7,195 nucleotides of DNA, from contig CAMWWS010000134.1 of assembly GCA_947178085.1 (NCBI GenBank), forward strand, positions 1 to 7,195, written 5' to 3'. The stretch's first letter is position 1, and each line of letters starts with the position of its first letter. The position numbers were made by a program, and so were the translations under genes. Below, in pieces: positions 1 through 5,514 of the stretch. The notes below the pieces were generated by a model that was not told the DNA's origin, did no database searches, and saw only the letters and a program-made list of their open reading frames with translations. This DNA is from an uncultured Lachnospiraceae bacterium. GTDB taxonomy: Bacteria > Bacillota_A > Clostridia > Lachnospirales > Lachnospiraceae.

Positions 1-71
1 ATCTGATATATAACACATAATCCATAATTTGGTCAAGATAAGTCCTGTACAAAATGCAATAATTTTCCTAT

Positions 72-103
72 TAAAAGAGGTCATAGCCGAAACCATGACC
101 TCT
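72..103 (-). terminator. Rho-independent terminator of the sigma/ABC operon
   Basis: In the minus-strand transcript, AGAGGTCAT (103-95) pairs perfectly with ATGACCTCT (84-76) across a 10-nt loop and is followed by TTTTAA, a short U-tract. It begins 18 nt after the permease stop codon, where an operon terminator is expected. The U-tract is short, so termination may be partial. I see no gene or recognisable signal in bases 1-71 beyond it. Confidence 0.75.
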
Positions 104-121
104 GAATCTTTAGTATTCTTA

Positions 122-1378
122 TTATGATATTCTATGAACCACATATGTTCGGACAGACATAATTGAAAAAACGACCATTTCCACCGCCGCAAATCCTACC
201 ATAGCGTAAGGCGTCCAGACCGCCAGATTTCCAAGCGTCAGAAACTCATAATCAATTACGGAATATAAAAAACTGCTCATCATGCCCAGTCCGCCCGACG
301 GAAGCACGCATCTTAACCATAATCCCGGCTTAAAGGAATCCGGAATCGACATATAAATAAAAATCGGTGCAAAGCACATAACCAGCCCTATTGACAGGGA
401 TGTAATCACATTCCTGCATCTGGAAGAAAGGAAAGCGGTAAAACATACCGTAGCAATTACCGTCAGTAACCCTGCAAGCATAACTGCCAGCTGTAATTCT
501 CCCATATTCCAATTTGCCAGACTTGTAACCGAGTACTCTACCTGTATAGAGGTTTTGGTACACTCCCATCCGAATAAACTGTTGGAAAGTAAAAGATAAA
601 TCGTCATGCAGACGGTAAACAAAATACCTGAAATGCCTGCTGCCGTAACAGTTTTGGATATACCCAGACGCATGCGTCCATGTCTGGTACAGCGCAGAAT
701 ATCATCAGCTCCCGTTTGATAATCTGATGAAAAAGCCGGCGCCGCAATCACGGTACAGAACAGAAGTAACAGCATTGCCAGAAGCAGCTCATAGTCCATT
801 GCGTCTTTATTATATCCCGGATAATATAAATAAGGCTTTTCCACATTTTGGTAACTATCATGCATAAACTGTCTGGCTGCCTGACTGTTTTTTTGTTCAA
901 TTTCTCCCAGTGCAATAATCCGTTCATTGCAGGCCTCGTAGAAATTATCAACCTGCTCCGGTAAAATATCCGTAACCGCCGGCGCCATACCTGTTTTACG
1001 GTCGGATAAAGCTTCCCGTATTCTTGGTATCAACGGGTAAATCGGTAAAATCCGCTTTTCATAAACATCTCCTGTAAGTTCCCATATTCCCTCTGCATTA
1101 TATTCCCGCAGGCACGCCTGACATTCTTCCAATGCATGCCGCATAATTTCCGGCGTCAATTCCCCTTTTATGTCTTCCTGCAATATTTTTGTATACCGGA
1201 TCGCGTCCAAACCTTTCAGAGACGCTACTTTATTTCCTGCTTCATCATACTGACTTACAGATACGAAAGTTACCGGAAGATAAGCCATAAGTACGCTCAT
1301 AAAAAGCGATATCGCAATCAGAATTATTGTCCTGCGCGACTTTAAAATCTTTTTTAATTCTAAACTAAATACTCTCAT
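122..1378 (-). CDS. ABC-2-like transporter permease with large extracytoplasmic loop
   Basis: This 418-residue integral membrane protein is probably the membrane-spanning half of an ABC exporter driven by the ATPase encoded just upstream. About six hydrophobic helices are visible: 17-38, 196-216, 243-266, 297-318, 322-344 and 390-408. Between helices 1 and 2 lies a hydrophilic stretch of about 155 residues (39-195), predicted to be outside the membrane. The segment after helix 2 (FSSDYQTGADDILRCTRHGR, 216-235) resembles the coupling region of ABC-2 permeases, where an acidic residue and a TG/GR pattern precede the next helix. Its Shine-Dalgarno AAAGGAG (1397-1391) is formed by the last codons of the ATPase gene, and only 7 nt separate the ATPase stop from this ATG, so the two are probably translationally coupled. 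A terminator follows at 103-72. The substrate cannot be told from sequence; antimicrobial peptides or drugs are typical for such pairs. Membership of the ABC-2 superfamily is well supported, the exact subfamily is not. Confidence 0.85.
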   Translation of the reverse strand: MRVFSLELKKILKSRRTIILIAISLFMSVLMAYLPVTFVSVSQYDEAGNKVASLKGLDAIRYTKILQEDIKGELTPEIMRHALEECQACLREYNAEGIWELTGDVYEKRILPIYPLIPRIREALSDRKTGMAPAVTDILPEQVDNFYEACNERIIALGEIEQKNSQAARQFMHDSYQNVEKPYLYYPGYNKDAMDYELLLAMLLLLFCTVIAAPAFSSDYQTGADDILRCTRHGRMRLGISKTVTAAGISGILFTVCMTIYLLLSNSLFGWECTKTSIQVEYSVTSLANWNMGELQLAVMLAGLLTVIATVCFTAFLSSRCRNVITSLSIGLVMCFAPIFIYMSIPDSFKPGLWLRCVLPSGGLGMMSSFLYSVIDYEFLTLGNLAVWTPYAMVGFAAVEMVVFSIMSVRTYVVHRIS

Positions 1379-1385
1379 TTTCTTT

Positions 1386-2273
1386 TTATACTCCTTTCAG
1401 TGCCTCAGGAAACATCCACAGATACATATCCTCCAACCGCGCTTTTTCCTGTGTGGAATGTATCAGGCCGTCTGCAATCGGTTCCTCTGCCAGATACCGA
1501 ATAGATGCATAATCTGCATTTTCATTCTTTAAGTTGACTATTTTCAGGATTCTCTCATATTTCGGCAGTTCGGAAACCGGAATCATACAGCTCCATACTT
1601 TACCTTCCACCAGCCTGACTAATTCCTCTGTCGTTCCTGTTGCGACAAATTTACCGTTTTTCATTACAGCATTGCGCGTTGCTATATATTCTACGTCCGG
1701 TACAATATGTGTGGAAATAAGTACGATGCGCTCCTTGGCAAACTCTGAGAGCAGATTTCGAAAACGTACACGCTCGCCGGGGTCCAGTCCGCTTGTAGGC
1801 TCATCCAAAAGCAAAACCTCCGGCTCGTTCAACAATGCCTGTGCAATACCGACGCGGCGTTTCATACCGCCGGACAGTTTCACTATCTTTTTATTTCTCA
1901 CATCATATAAGGTCAGTTTTTCCAGCAGTTCTTCAAGTTTTCGCTTTGTATCTTTTACACTCAGGCCTTTTAGCGCAGCGACATATTCCAAATAGTCCAC
2001 TACCGTAAATTCAGGATAAAAACCAAATTCCTGCGGCAGGTAGCCGAAAATATCCCGGTATGCTTCTTTCAATACATCTATTGGCACGCCGTTGTATAAA
2101 ATTCTGCCGGAATCAGGTTTCATAATTCCTGCCACTATACGCATCAGGGTTGTTTTTCCTGCTCCGTTAGCGCCGAGCAGGCCCCAGACGCCCGGTGTGA
2201 TGCATAGGGAGACGTCGTCTACGGCTTTTTTGTCTTTATAATATTTTGCGATGTTTTCTATTACTAGTTCCAT
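1386..2273 (-). CDS. ABC transporter ATP-binding protein
   Basis: This cytoplasmic ATPase subunit of an ABC exporter (295 residues from the chosen start) should power the permease encoded immediately downstream. All nucleotide-binding motifs are intact: Walker A GANGAGKT (34-41), Q-loop in YLPQEFGFYPEFT (Q81), signature LSGGM (133-137), Walker B LLLDEPTSGLD (154-164) and the H-loop histidine in ISTH (H189). The Q-loop region and the LKG motif after it are typical of the drug-resistance/antibiotic-export group of ABC-2-coupled ATPases. About 80 residues follow the ATPase core, as is common in that group. An upstream in-frame ATG at 2282 would add MKL, but the Shine-Dalgarno AGAAAGG touches that ATG and sits 9 nt before the ATG at 2273, so 2273 is preferred. 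The gene is separated from the sigma/membrane pair by a palindromic repeat but shares their strand, and no independent promoter is evident. Function as an ABC ATPase is near certain; the substrate is unknown. Confidence 0.93.
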   Translation of the reverse strand: MELVIENIAKYYKDKKAVDDVSLCITPGVWGLLGANGAGKTTLMRIVAGIMKPDSGRILYNGVPIDVLKEAYRDIFGYLPQEFGFYPEFTVVDYLEYVAALKGLSVKDTKRKLEELLEKLTLYDVRNKKIVKLSGGMKRRVGIAQALLNEPEVLLLDEPTSGLDPGERVRFRNLLSEFAKERIVLISTHIVPDVEYIATRNAVMKNGKFVATGTTEELVRLVEGKVWSCMIPVSELPKYERILKIVNLKNENADYASIRYLAEEPIADGLIHSTQEKARLEDMYLWMFPEALKGV

Positions 2274-2282
2274 GAGTTTCAT

Positions 2283-2289
2283 CCTTTCT
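2283..2289 (-). promoter_or_regulatory. Ribosome binding site deciding the ABC ATPase start
   Basis: AGAAAGG on the minus strand lies directly against the ATG at 2282 (no spacing) but 9 nt before the in-frame ATG at 2273. Normal Shine-Dalgarno spacing therefore selects the second ATG. The site lies outside the palindromic repeat that ends at 2303, so the repeat does not remove it, although a large RNA hairpin would form about 13 nt upstream. Confidence 0.6.
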
Positions 2290-2302
2290 TAAGCTAAATA
2301 TA

Positions 2303-2511
2303 TAGGTTTTTGTGAAACTAACTTTTTCAAATAGTCCGTTGCACAATATATACAAATCAACGCAGGCACGCTTGCGCTGCATTGCCGCCAGTAGCGGTAC
2401 ATAAGGTGCCAAAATACGGCACCTAAGTACCGACGGCGGCAGAGCACCTGCTTATGTTTTGTATATATTGCGCAACTACATTTTGGAAATAGGGAGGTTC
2501 GCAATTACCTA
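2303..2511. repeat. 209-bp imperfect palindrome, MITE-like intergenic repeat
   Basis: The two halves of this stretch are reverse complements of each other over about 100 bp each. The best arm segments are GTTGCACAATATATACAAA (2338-2356) against its complement at 2458-2476 (18 of 19), TGCCGCC (2383-2389) with GGCGGCA (2435-2441), GGTAC (2396-2400) with GTACC (2427-2431), and AGGTGCC (2404-2410) with GGCACCT (2418-2424) around a 7-nt loop AAAATAC. Complementarity decays outward but can be followed to TAGG (2303) and CCTA (2508-2511). The left arm carries extra bases (2357-2382) that form a small side stem, and the right arm has its own AGCA-CC-TGCT. In RNA this would make one long branched hairpin. 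It fills almost the whole gap between the membrane protein gene and the ABC genes. No transposase lies inside and no clear target duplication is visible. A small reading frame across it is a by-product of the palindrome. Calling it mobile is inference, because copy number cannot be seen here. Confidence 0.8.
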
Positions 2512-2549
2512 ACTAACATAGAGTGCTGAAATCGTCCATGCAGGAGGGG

Positions 2550-3335
2550 TCATGCGATTTGGGCATATGCTGAACGATACATTATATAGCGGAGCTGTTT
2601 GATGCTAAAAAGCACTAACAGGAAACACACGAGCAGCCAGCCGGCTGAAAATGTCTGTCGGAAAAAATTTGAATGAAATCGGCTGAGTATTGTAAATGCT
2701 GTAAGCATCAGACAGCACAGTCCTACGCTGTATACTTCGAACTTATCCGCCGGAATATGTCCTAACAGGTACAGGAAGCCGCAGCATGCCGATAAATACG
2801 GCAGCAACAGATAAAGCAGAACACTTTCCGATTTCAAAGAAGTATTCGCTATCGTAAGCAGGAAAATTGTACTCAGCATAACAAGGTTTCCTATGCCGAT
2901 AAGAAGCAGTTTGGCAAGCAGTAATTTTACAGAGCTGAAACGGGTTGACAGTTCAATCTCATGCATTTTGTATCGGATAGAACGATGAATCATCGGCACG
3001 GAGGAAAGTAAAACGAGCACCGACAGGCAGCACAGCAGGAATGCTATTCCTTTCACACTATCTACTAAATAAAAATTCAACGGTCCGTTAAATGCCATAC
3101 ACAACATAATAAGCGCAGTACCCTGCATAAGCCAGATCGGCCAGCCGATAAAACGCAGCTGTCGCTTTAAAAATTCAGGATAGTTTATCCGTCTGCGTTT
3201 ACGTTTCTCTTCTAACAGCGGTTCCACGTTCCTACTAATCTGATTTATCTGCTCCCGATTTACCGGTTCTATCTGCATGGGCAGCATCTCTTTTAGCTGT
3301 TTGTTTATTGATGAATTACTCTGTTTTTTATTCAT
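2550..3335 (-). CDS. Six-helix membrane protein, candidate membrane anti-sigma or accessory subunit
   Basis: I do not recognise a named family. The 261-residue product has a cytoplasmic N-terminal region of about 60 residues, rich in charge and ending in a basic KRKRRR patch (44-49), then about six hydrophobic helices at 63-83, 95-114, 138-163, 171-192, 200-218 and 229-246. It starts 4 nt after the stop of the sigma factor gene. An upstream in-frame ATG would overlap that gene by 32 nt, but the Shine-Dalgarno AAGGAGG (3355-3349) fits the ATG at 3335 (13-nt spacing). Position directly after an ECF sigma gene is where membrane anti-sigma factors are usually encoded, and the soluble N-terminus could bind sigma. 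The zinc-binding HxxxCxxC motif of classic anti-sigma factors is absent. The stretch MHEIELSTRFSSVKLLLAK (124-142) also recalls the coupling segment of ABC-2 permeases, so an accessory transporter subunit is a real alternative. The role is inferred from context only. Confidence 0.8.
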   Translation of the reverse strand: MNKKQSNSSINKQLKEMLPMQIEPVNREQINQISRNVEPLLEEKRKRRRINYPEFLKRQLRFIGWPIWLMQGTALIMLCMAFNGPLNFYLVDSVKGIAFLLCCLSVLVLLSSVPMIHRSIRYKMHEIELSTRFSSVKLLLAKLLLIGIGNLVMLSTIFLLTIANTSLKSESVLLYLLLPYLSACCGFLYLLGHIPADKFEVYSVGLCCLMLTAFTILSRFHSNFFRQTFSAGWLLVCFLLVLFSIKQLRYIMYRSAYAQIA

Positions 3336-3339
3336 GATT

Positions 3340-3885
3340 TCAAATGTGCCTCCTTTCAATTTTTTCTCCACTCAATTTTTTCTTTAATTTTTTCAGAGCA
3401 GACCGCAGTCTGGACTGCACAGTCCGCATGGGAAGATTGACGATTTGCGCAATCTCTCTCATAGACAATTCCTGCACATACCGCAAAATAACAATTTCAT
3501 GTAATTCCTCCGGCAGGCTGTCCGTCATCTGTCGAAATTGTAAATTTTCGTCAACTTCGTCGAATCCGTTCTCGCGGTATGCGGTCTCTTCCGGTAATTG
3601 TTCCAGCGAAACGTCTGTCGTCCATTTCCTGCGTTTCATATCAACACAGGTATTTAATGCAATCTGATAAAGAAAAGCTTTAAACTTTCCCTTATGGACA
3701 TAGTGGTCAAAATAACGTATCGCCTTCAGGAATGTTTCCTGCGCCGCATCTTCCGCCAAATGTCTATTCGGGGCATTCCAGATACAGTAACGTAATATCT
3801 CAGGATAATACATTTCTATCAGTTCGTCTGCAGCTCCGGTATCGCCCTGCTCCATTCTTTTGATTAGTTCATCTTCACGCGTCAA
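3340..3885 (-). CDS. ECF-type RNA polymerase sigma factor
   Basis: This 181-residue sigma-70 family protein of the extracytoplasmic function class should direct RNA polymerase to a small set of promoters, often including its own. Region 2 spans about residues 12-85, with the conserved DAAQETFLKAI stretch (46-56) for core binding and -10 recognition and NTCVDMKRRK (78-87) near its end. After a variable linker (88-117), region 4 spans about 118-168 with the helix-turn-helix LSMREIAQIVNLPMRTVQSR (140-159) that reads the -35 element. A basic tail (KKLKKKLSGEKIERR) follows. There is no region 1.1 or 3, as expected for the class. The start codon is TTG (3885-3883): the Shine-Dalgarno AGGAGG lies 8 nt before it, and the first ATG, at codon 11, has no such site. 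It heads an operon with a membrane protein (4-nt gap) and an ABC exporter, suggesting a cell-envelope or peptide stress response. Assignment to a numbered ECF group cannot be made by eye. Confidence 0.92.
   Translation of the reverse strand: MTREDELIKRMEQGDTGAADELIEMYYPEILRYCIWNAPNRHLAEDAAQETFLKAIRYFDHYVHKGKFKAFLYQIALNTCVDMKRRKWTTDVSLEQLPEETAYRENGFDEVDENLQFRQMTDSLPEELHEIVILRYVQELSMREIAQIVNLPMRTVQSRLRSALKKLKKKLSGEKIERRHI
3349..3355 (-). promoter_or_regulatory. Ribosome binding site of the membrane protein, inside the sigma gene
   Basis: AAGGAGG on the minus strand lies within the last codons of the sigma factor gene and 13 nt before the ATG at 3335. It supports that start over the earlier in-frame ATG near 3371, which has no such site at proper distance, and implies translational coupling with the sigma gene. 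Confidence 0.65.
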
Positions 3886-3893
3886 GATTATTT

Positions 3894-3899
3894 CCTCCT
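3894..3899 (-). promoter_or_regulatory. Ribosome binding site for the TTG-initiated sigma gene
   Basis: AGGAGG on the minus strand lies 8 nt upstream of TTG (3885-3883). A perfect site at ideal spacing decides the TTG start for the sigma factor. A strong site paired with a weak start codon may keep sigma output low. Confidence 0.75.
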
Positions 3900-3937
3900 G
3901 GTATATATAACGGATGGGGATGAGGGGAATGATTTGA

Positions 3938-3978
3938 TTTTTTAATTTTTTTGCTTTTTTAGCTTTTTTTGACCTTTT
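3938..3978. other. Phased T/A-tract array between divergent promoters
   Basis: Five T-runs follow each other on the plus strand: 3938-3943, 3946-3952, 3955-3960, 3964-3970 and 3975-3978, with centres about 8.5 to 9.5 bp apart. A-tracts repeated close to the helical period bend DNA and can act as UP elements for the polymerase alpha subunit. The array lies just upstream of the rightward promoter and inside the leader of the leftward operon. The pattern is seen; the function is inferred. Confidence 0.5.
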
Positions 3979-3979
3979 A

Positions 3980-4008
3980 TTGATATATTATAAACGTAGT
4001 TGTAAAAT
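3980..4008 (+). promoter_or_regulatory. Sigma-A-type promoter for the split helicase gene
   Basis: TTGATA (3980-3985) and TAAAAT (4003-4008) each match the vegetative consensus at five of six bases and are separated by exactly 17 bp. Transcription would start near 4015, giving a leader of about 40 nt. T-tracts lie immediately upstream and may act as an UP element. This is the best promoter I can find in the window. Confidence 0.6.
3987..3992 (-). promoter_or_regulatory. Possible -10 element of the sigma/ABC operon
   Basis: On the minus strand this reads TATAAT, a perfect vegetative -10 hexamer, preceded by GTT. No convincing -35 hexamer lies 16-18 bp upstream of it. If used, transcription starts near 3980 and the leader is about 95 nt, containing the A-tracts and a C-rich stretch before the ribosome site. 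It overlaps the rightward promoter, so the two could compete. An autoregulatory ECF promoter may exist instead but cannot be recognised without its consensus. Confidence 0.3.
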
Positions 4009-4056
4009 AGTTGTTGTGAGATAATTATTTATTTTTTAGTATACAGGATGAAGACT

Positions 4057-5496
4057 ATGAACACAATTTTACGCGATATATTCCGTGCTATTCATGAAGG
4101 AAAATGGATAAGCATTGAATATCATAACAAAGAAGAACAGAATACAAAATACTGGATAGGAATCCGTAATATAGACGTGCGCAACCGTACTCTTGCGGTA
4201 GAAGGTTTTCATCTGGGTTTATATACGGTAGAATCTTTTGACCGAATAAAGATTGATTCAATTCAGTCATCACGGATTATAGAAGGCTCTTTTTATCCTG
4301 TCAACGAATCTCTGGTTAATGATATTTATTTAAATCCTCATAAATATCTCACTATTTTTGACAATACGGCAAATTTAAAAATACTCGGGTATCTCGAGAT
4401 GTGTAACCGCCTCGATTCAGTACCGTACAAGTCTGATTTCAATTTAGTCCGGTATTTGGACCACGACAATATTGCCGGTGAACTGTATCAGTTAAATCCG
4501 CAGCAGTTTCAGGAAATTGTTAAGAATTTTCAGTATCAGACAGAAAATAACGAACGTACAGACGGAAGTCTGCATATAAAGCAGCTTGCAATGAACGTCC
4601 TCAGCATCCATATGGCTAAAGCATTGTATGTACTGGCTTATCGTAAGCTGAATTTAGATGTGAAACAGCGCGCATTAAAACCGGATGATGAAATCACTAT
4701 CTGCACGGAGTTCACCATAGACGGAACGAAACAAAGTATACGCAGATTTTTAGATGGGGATGAATATGAGCTCCTCTCTGATTTTGAAGCGAATCAGGAA
4801 AAAATCAAAGACTGTATTACAAGGCATATGCAGCGCGGCAACGGCAACGTTGACGATATGCCGTATATTATAGGCTTAGAGACAGATATCGCATTAGATT
4901 TACACAAAGAATATCAGTCTATTATAAAAATATATAAAGAAGAAAAAGTTCCGGTACCGCTTAAAGCTTTTTTCGGGGATTTACTTGAACATCCAAGAAA
5001 TAACCACTCTCGTCCGATTATATTAATCAATCAAAAAATTAATATGGATCAATTACTCGCTATCCATAACGCCATGAAATATCCTGTGGCATATATTCAG
5101 GGACCTCCCGGAACCGGAAAAACAAATACAATCATCAATACGATCGTAACGGCTTTTTTTAATGAACGTACAGTATTGTTTACATCTTACAACAATCATC
5201 CGATTAACAATGTATATGAGAAATTGTCTTCTTTGAAATATAAAGAAAAGACTATTCCGTTTCCGATACTTCGTCTGGGAAATAATGAAAAAGTCAAAGA
5301 AGCATTAGATACAATAAAAAAACTCTATGAGAGCGTACAGAGTGTGCAGGTATTTGAACGTACTTTAGACCGTAACAAAGATGACAGGAAGAAACGGGCA
5401 AAACGATTATCCGAAATGTTAAGAAGATATGAGGACCTTTTAGATTTAAGGGAACGTGAAGAAACTATTAATCGAATGCTTGATTTTGAGAAGTAA
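4057..5496 (+). CDS. N-terminal half of split SF1 helicase: WYL-like domain plus Walker A
   Basis: This is the first part of a superfamily 1 helicase of the Upf1/DNA2 type, ended by an in-frame TAA. From the start at 4057 (479 residues), residues 5-80 look like a WYL-type small-barrel domain, which in other proteins senses nucleic acid or nucleotide ligands. Residues 80-320 are not recognised. Then come a Q-motif (LINQKINMDQLLAIHNAM, Q332), Walker A GPPGTGKT (349-356) and motif Ia (VLFTSYNNHPINNV, 373-386). A charged, probably coiled-coil stretch (430-479) is cut by the stop. Motifs II to VI are missing here and occur in the next reading frame, in the same phase. The ATG at 4048 is also in frame, but the AGGA at 4045-4048 abuts it and sits 8 nt before 4057, so 4057 is preferred. 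Alone it could bind but probably not hydrolyse ATP. It is either a broken gene or one subunit of a two-piece enzyme. Confidence 0.82.
   Translation: MNTILRDIFRAIHEGKWISIEYHNKEEQNTKYWIGIRNIDVRNRTLAVEGFHLGLYTVESFDRIKIDSIQSSRIIEGSFYPVNESLVNDIYLNPHKYLTIFDNTANLKILGYLEMCNRLDSVPYKSDFNLVRYLDHDNIAGELYQLNPQQFQEIVKNFQYQTENNERTDGSLHIKQLAMNVLSIHMAKALYVLAYRKLNLDVKQRALKPDDEITICTEFTIDGTKQSIRRFLDGDEYELLSDFEANQEKIKDCITRHMQRGNGNVDDMPYIIGLETDIALDLHKEYQSIIKIYKEEKVPVPLKAFFGDLLEHPRNNHSRPIILINQKINMDQLLAIHNAMKYPVAYIQGPPGTGKTNTIINTIVTAFFNERTVLFTSYNNHPINNVYEKLSSLKYKEKTIPFPILRLGNNEKVKEALDTIKKLYESVQSVQVFERTLDRNKDDRKKRAKRLSEMLRRYEDLLDLREREETINRMLDFEK
5494..5496 (+). other. In-frame TAA dividing the helicase gene
   Basis: The codons run GAG AAG TAA AAG GGC GCG TCT GTT GAG ATG ATG, and the frame before the stop (4057-5493) is the same as that after it (5497-7095). 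There is no frameshift, and no second stop occurs in over 3 kb. A single base change from CAA, GAA or AAA would produce it. It falls in the linker between motif Ia and motif II of the helicase, in a charged coiled-coil-like region. Confidence 0.9.
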
Positions 5497-5514
5497 AAGG
5501 GCGCGTCTGTTGAG

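Noticed and set aside
1534..1995. 153-codon serine/threonine-rich plus-strand reading frame
   Set aside because: It is antisense to the ABC ATPase core, whose motifs are all intact on the other strand; the composition is that of a shadow frame.
2289..2504. 71-codon minus-strand reading frame between the membrane protein and ABC ATPase genes
   Set aside because: It lies almost entirely inside the palindromic repeat, has Cys/Tyr/Trp-rich composition typical of translated palindromes, and has no convincing ribosome site.
2550..3335. Classic zinc-dependent anti-sigma factor
   Set aside because: No HxxxCxxC motif is present in the N-terminal region and there are six membrane helices instead of one.
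3344..3667. 107-codon plus-strand reading frame
   Set aside because: It is antisense to the sigma factor region 4 and linker; no ribosome site or family resemblance was seen.
3902..3909. TATATA-type -10 element just upstream of the sigma gene
   Set aside because: Transcription from it would begin near 3896, inside the Shine-Dalgarno of the sigma gene, and no -35 element lies at proper distance.
3969..3994. TTGACC with TATAAA as the rightward promoter
   Set aside because: Spacing is only 14 bp; the TTGATA/TAAAAT pair with 17 bp fits better.
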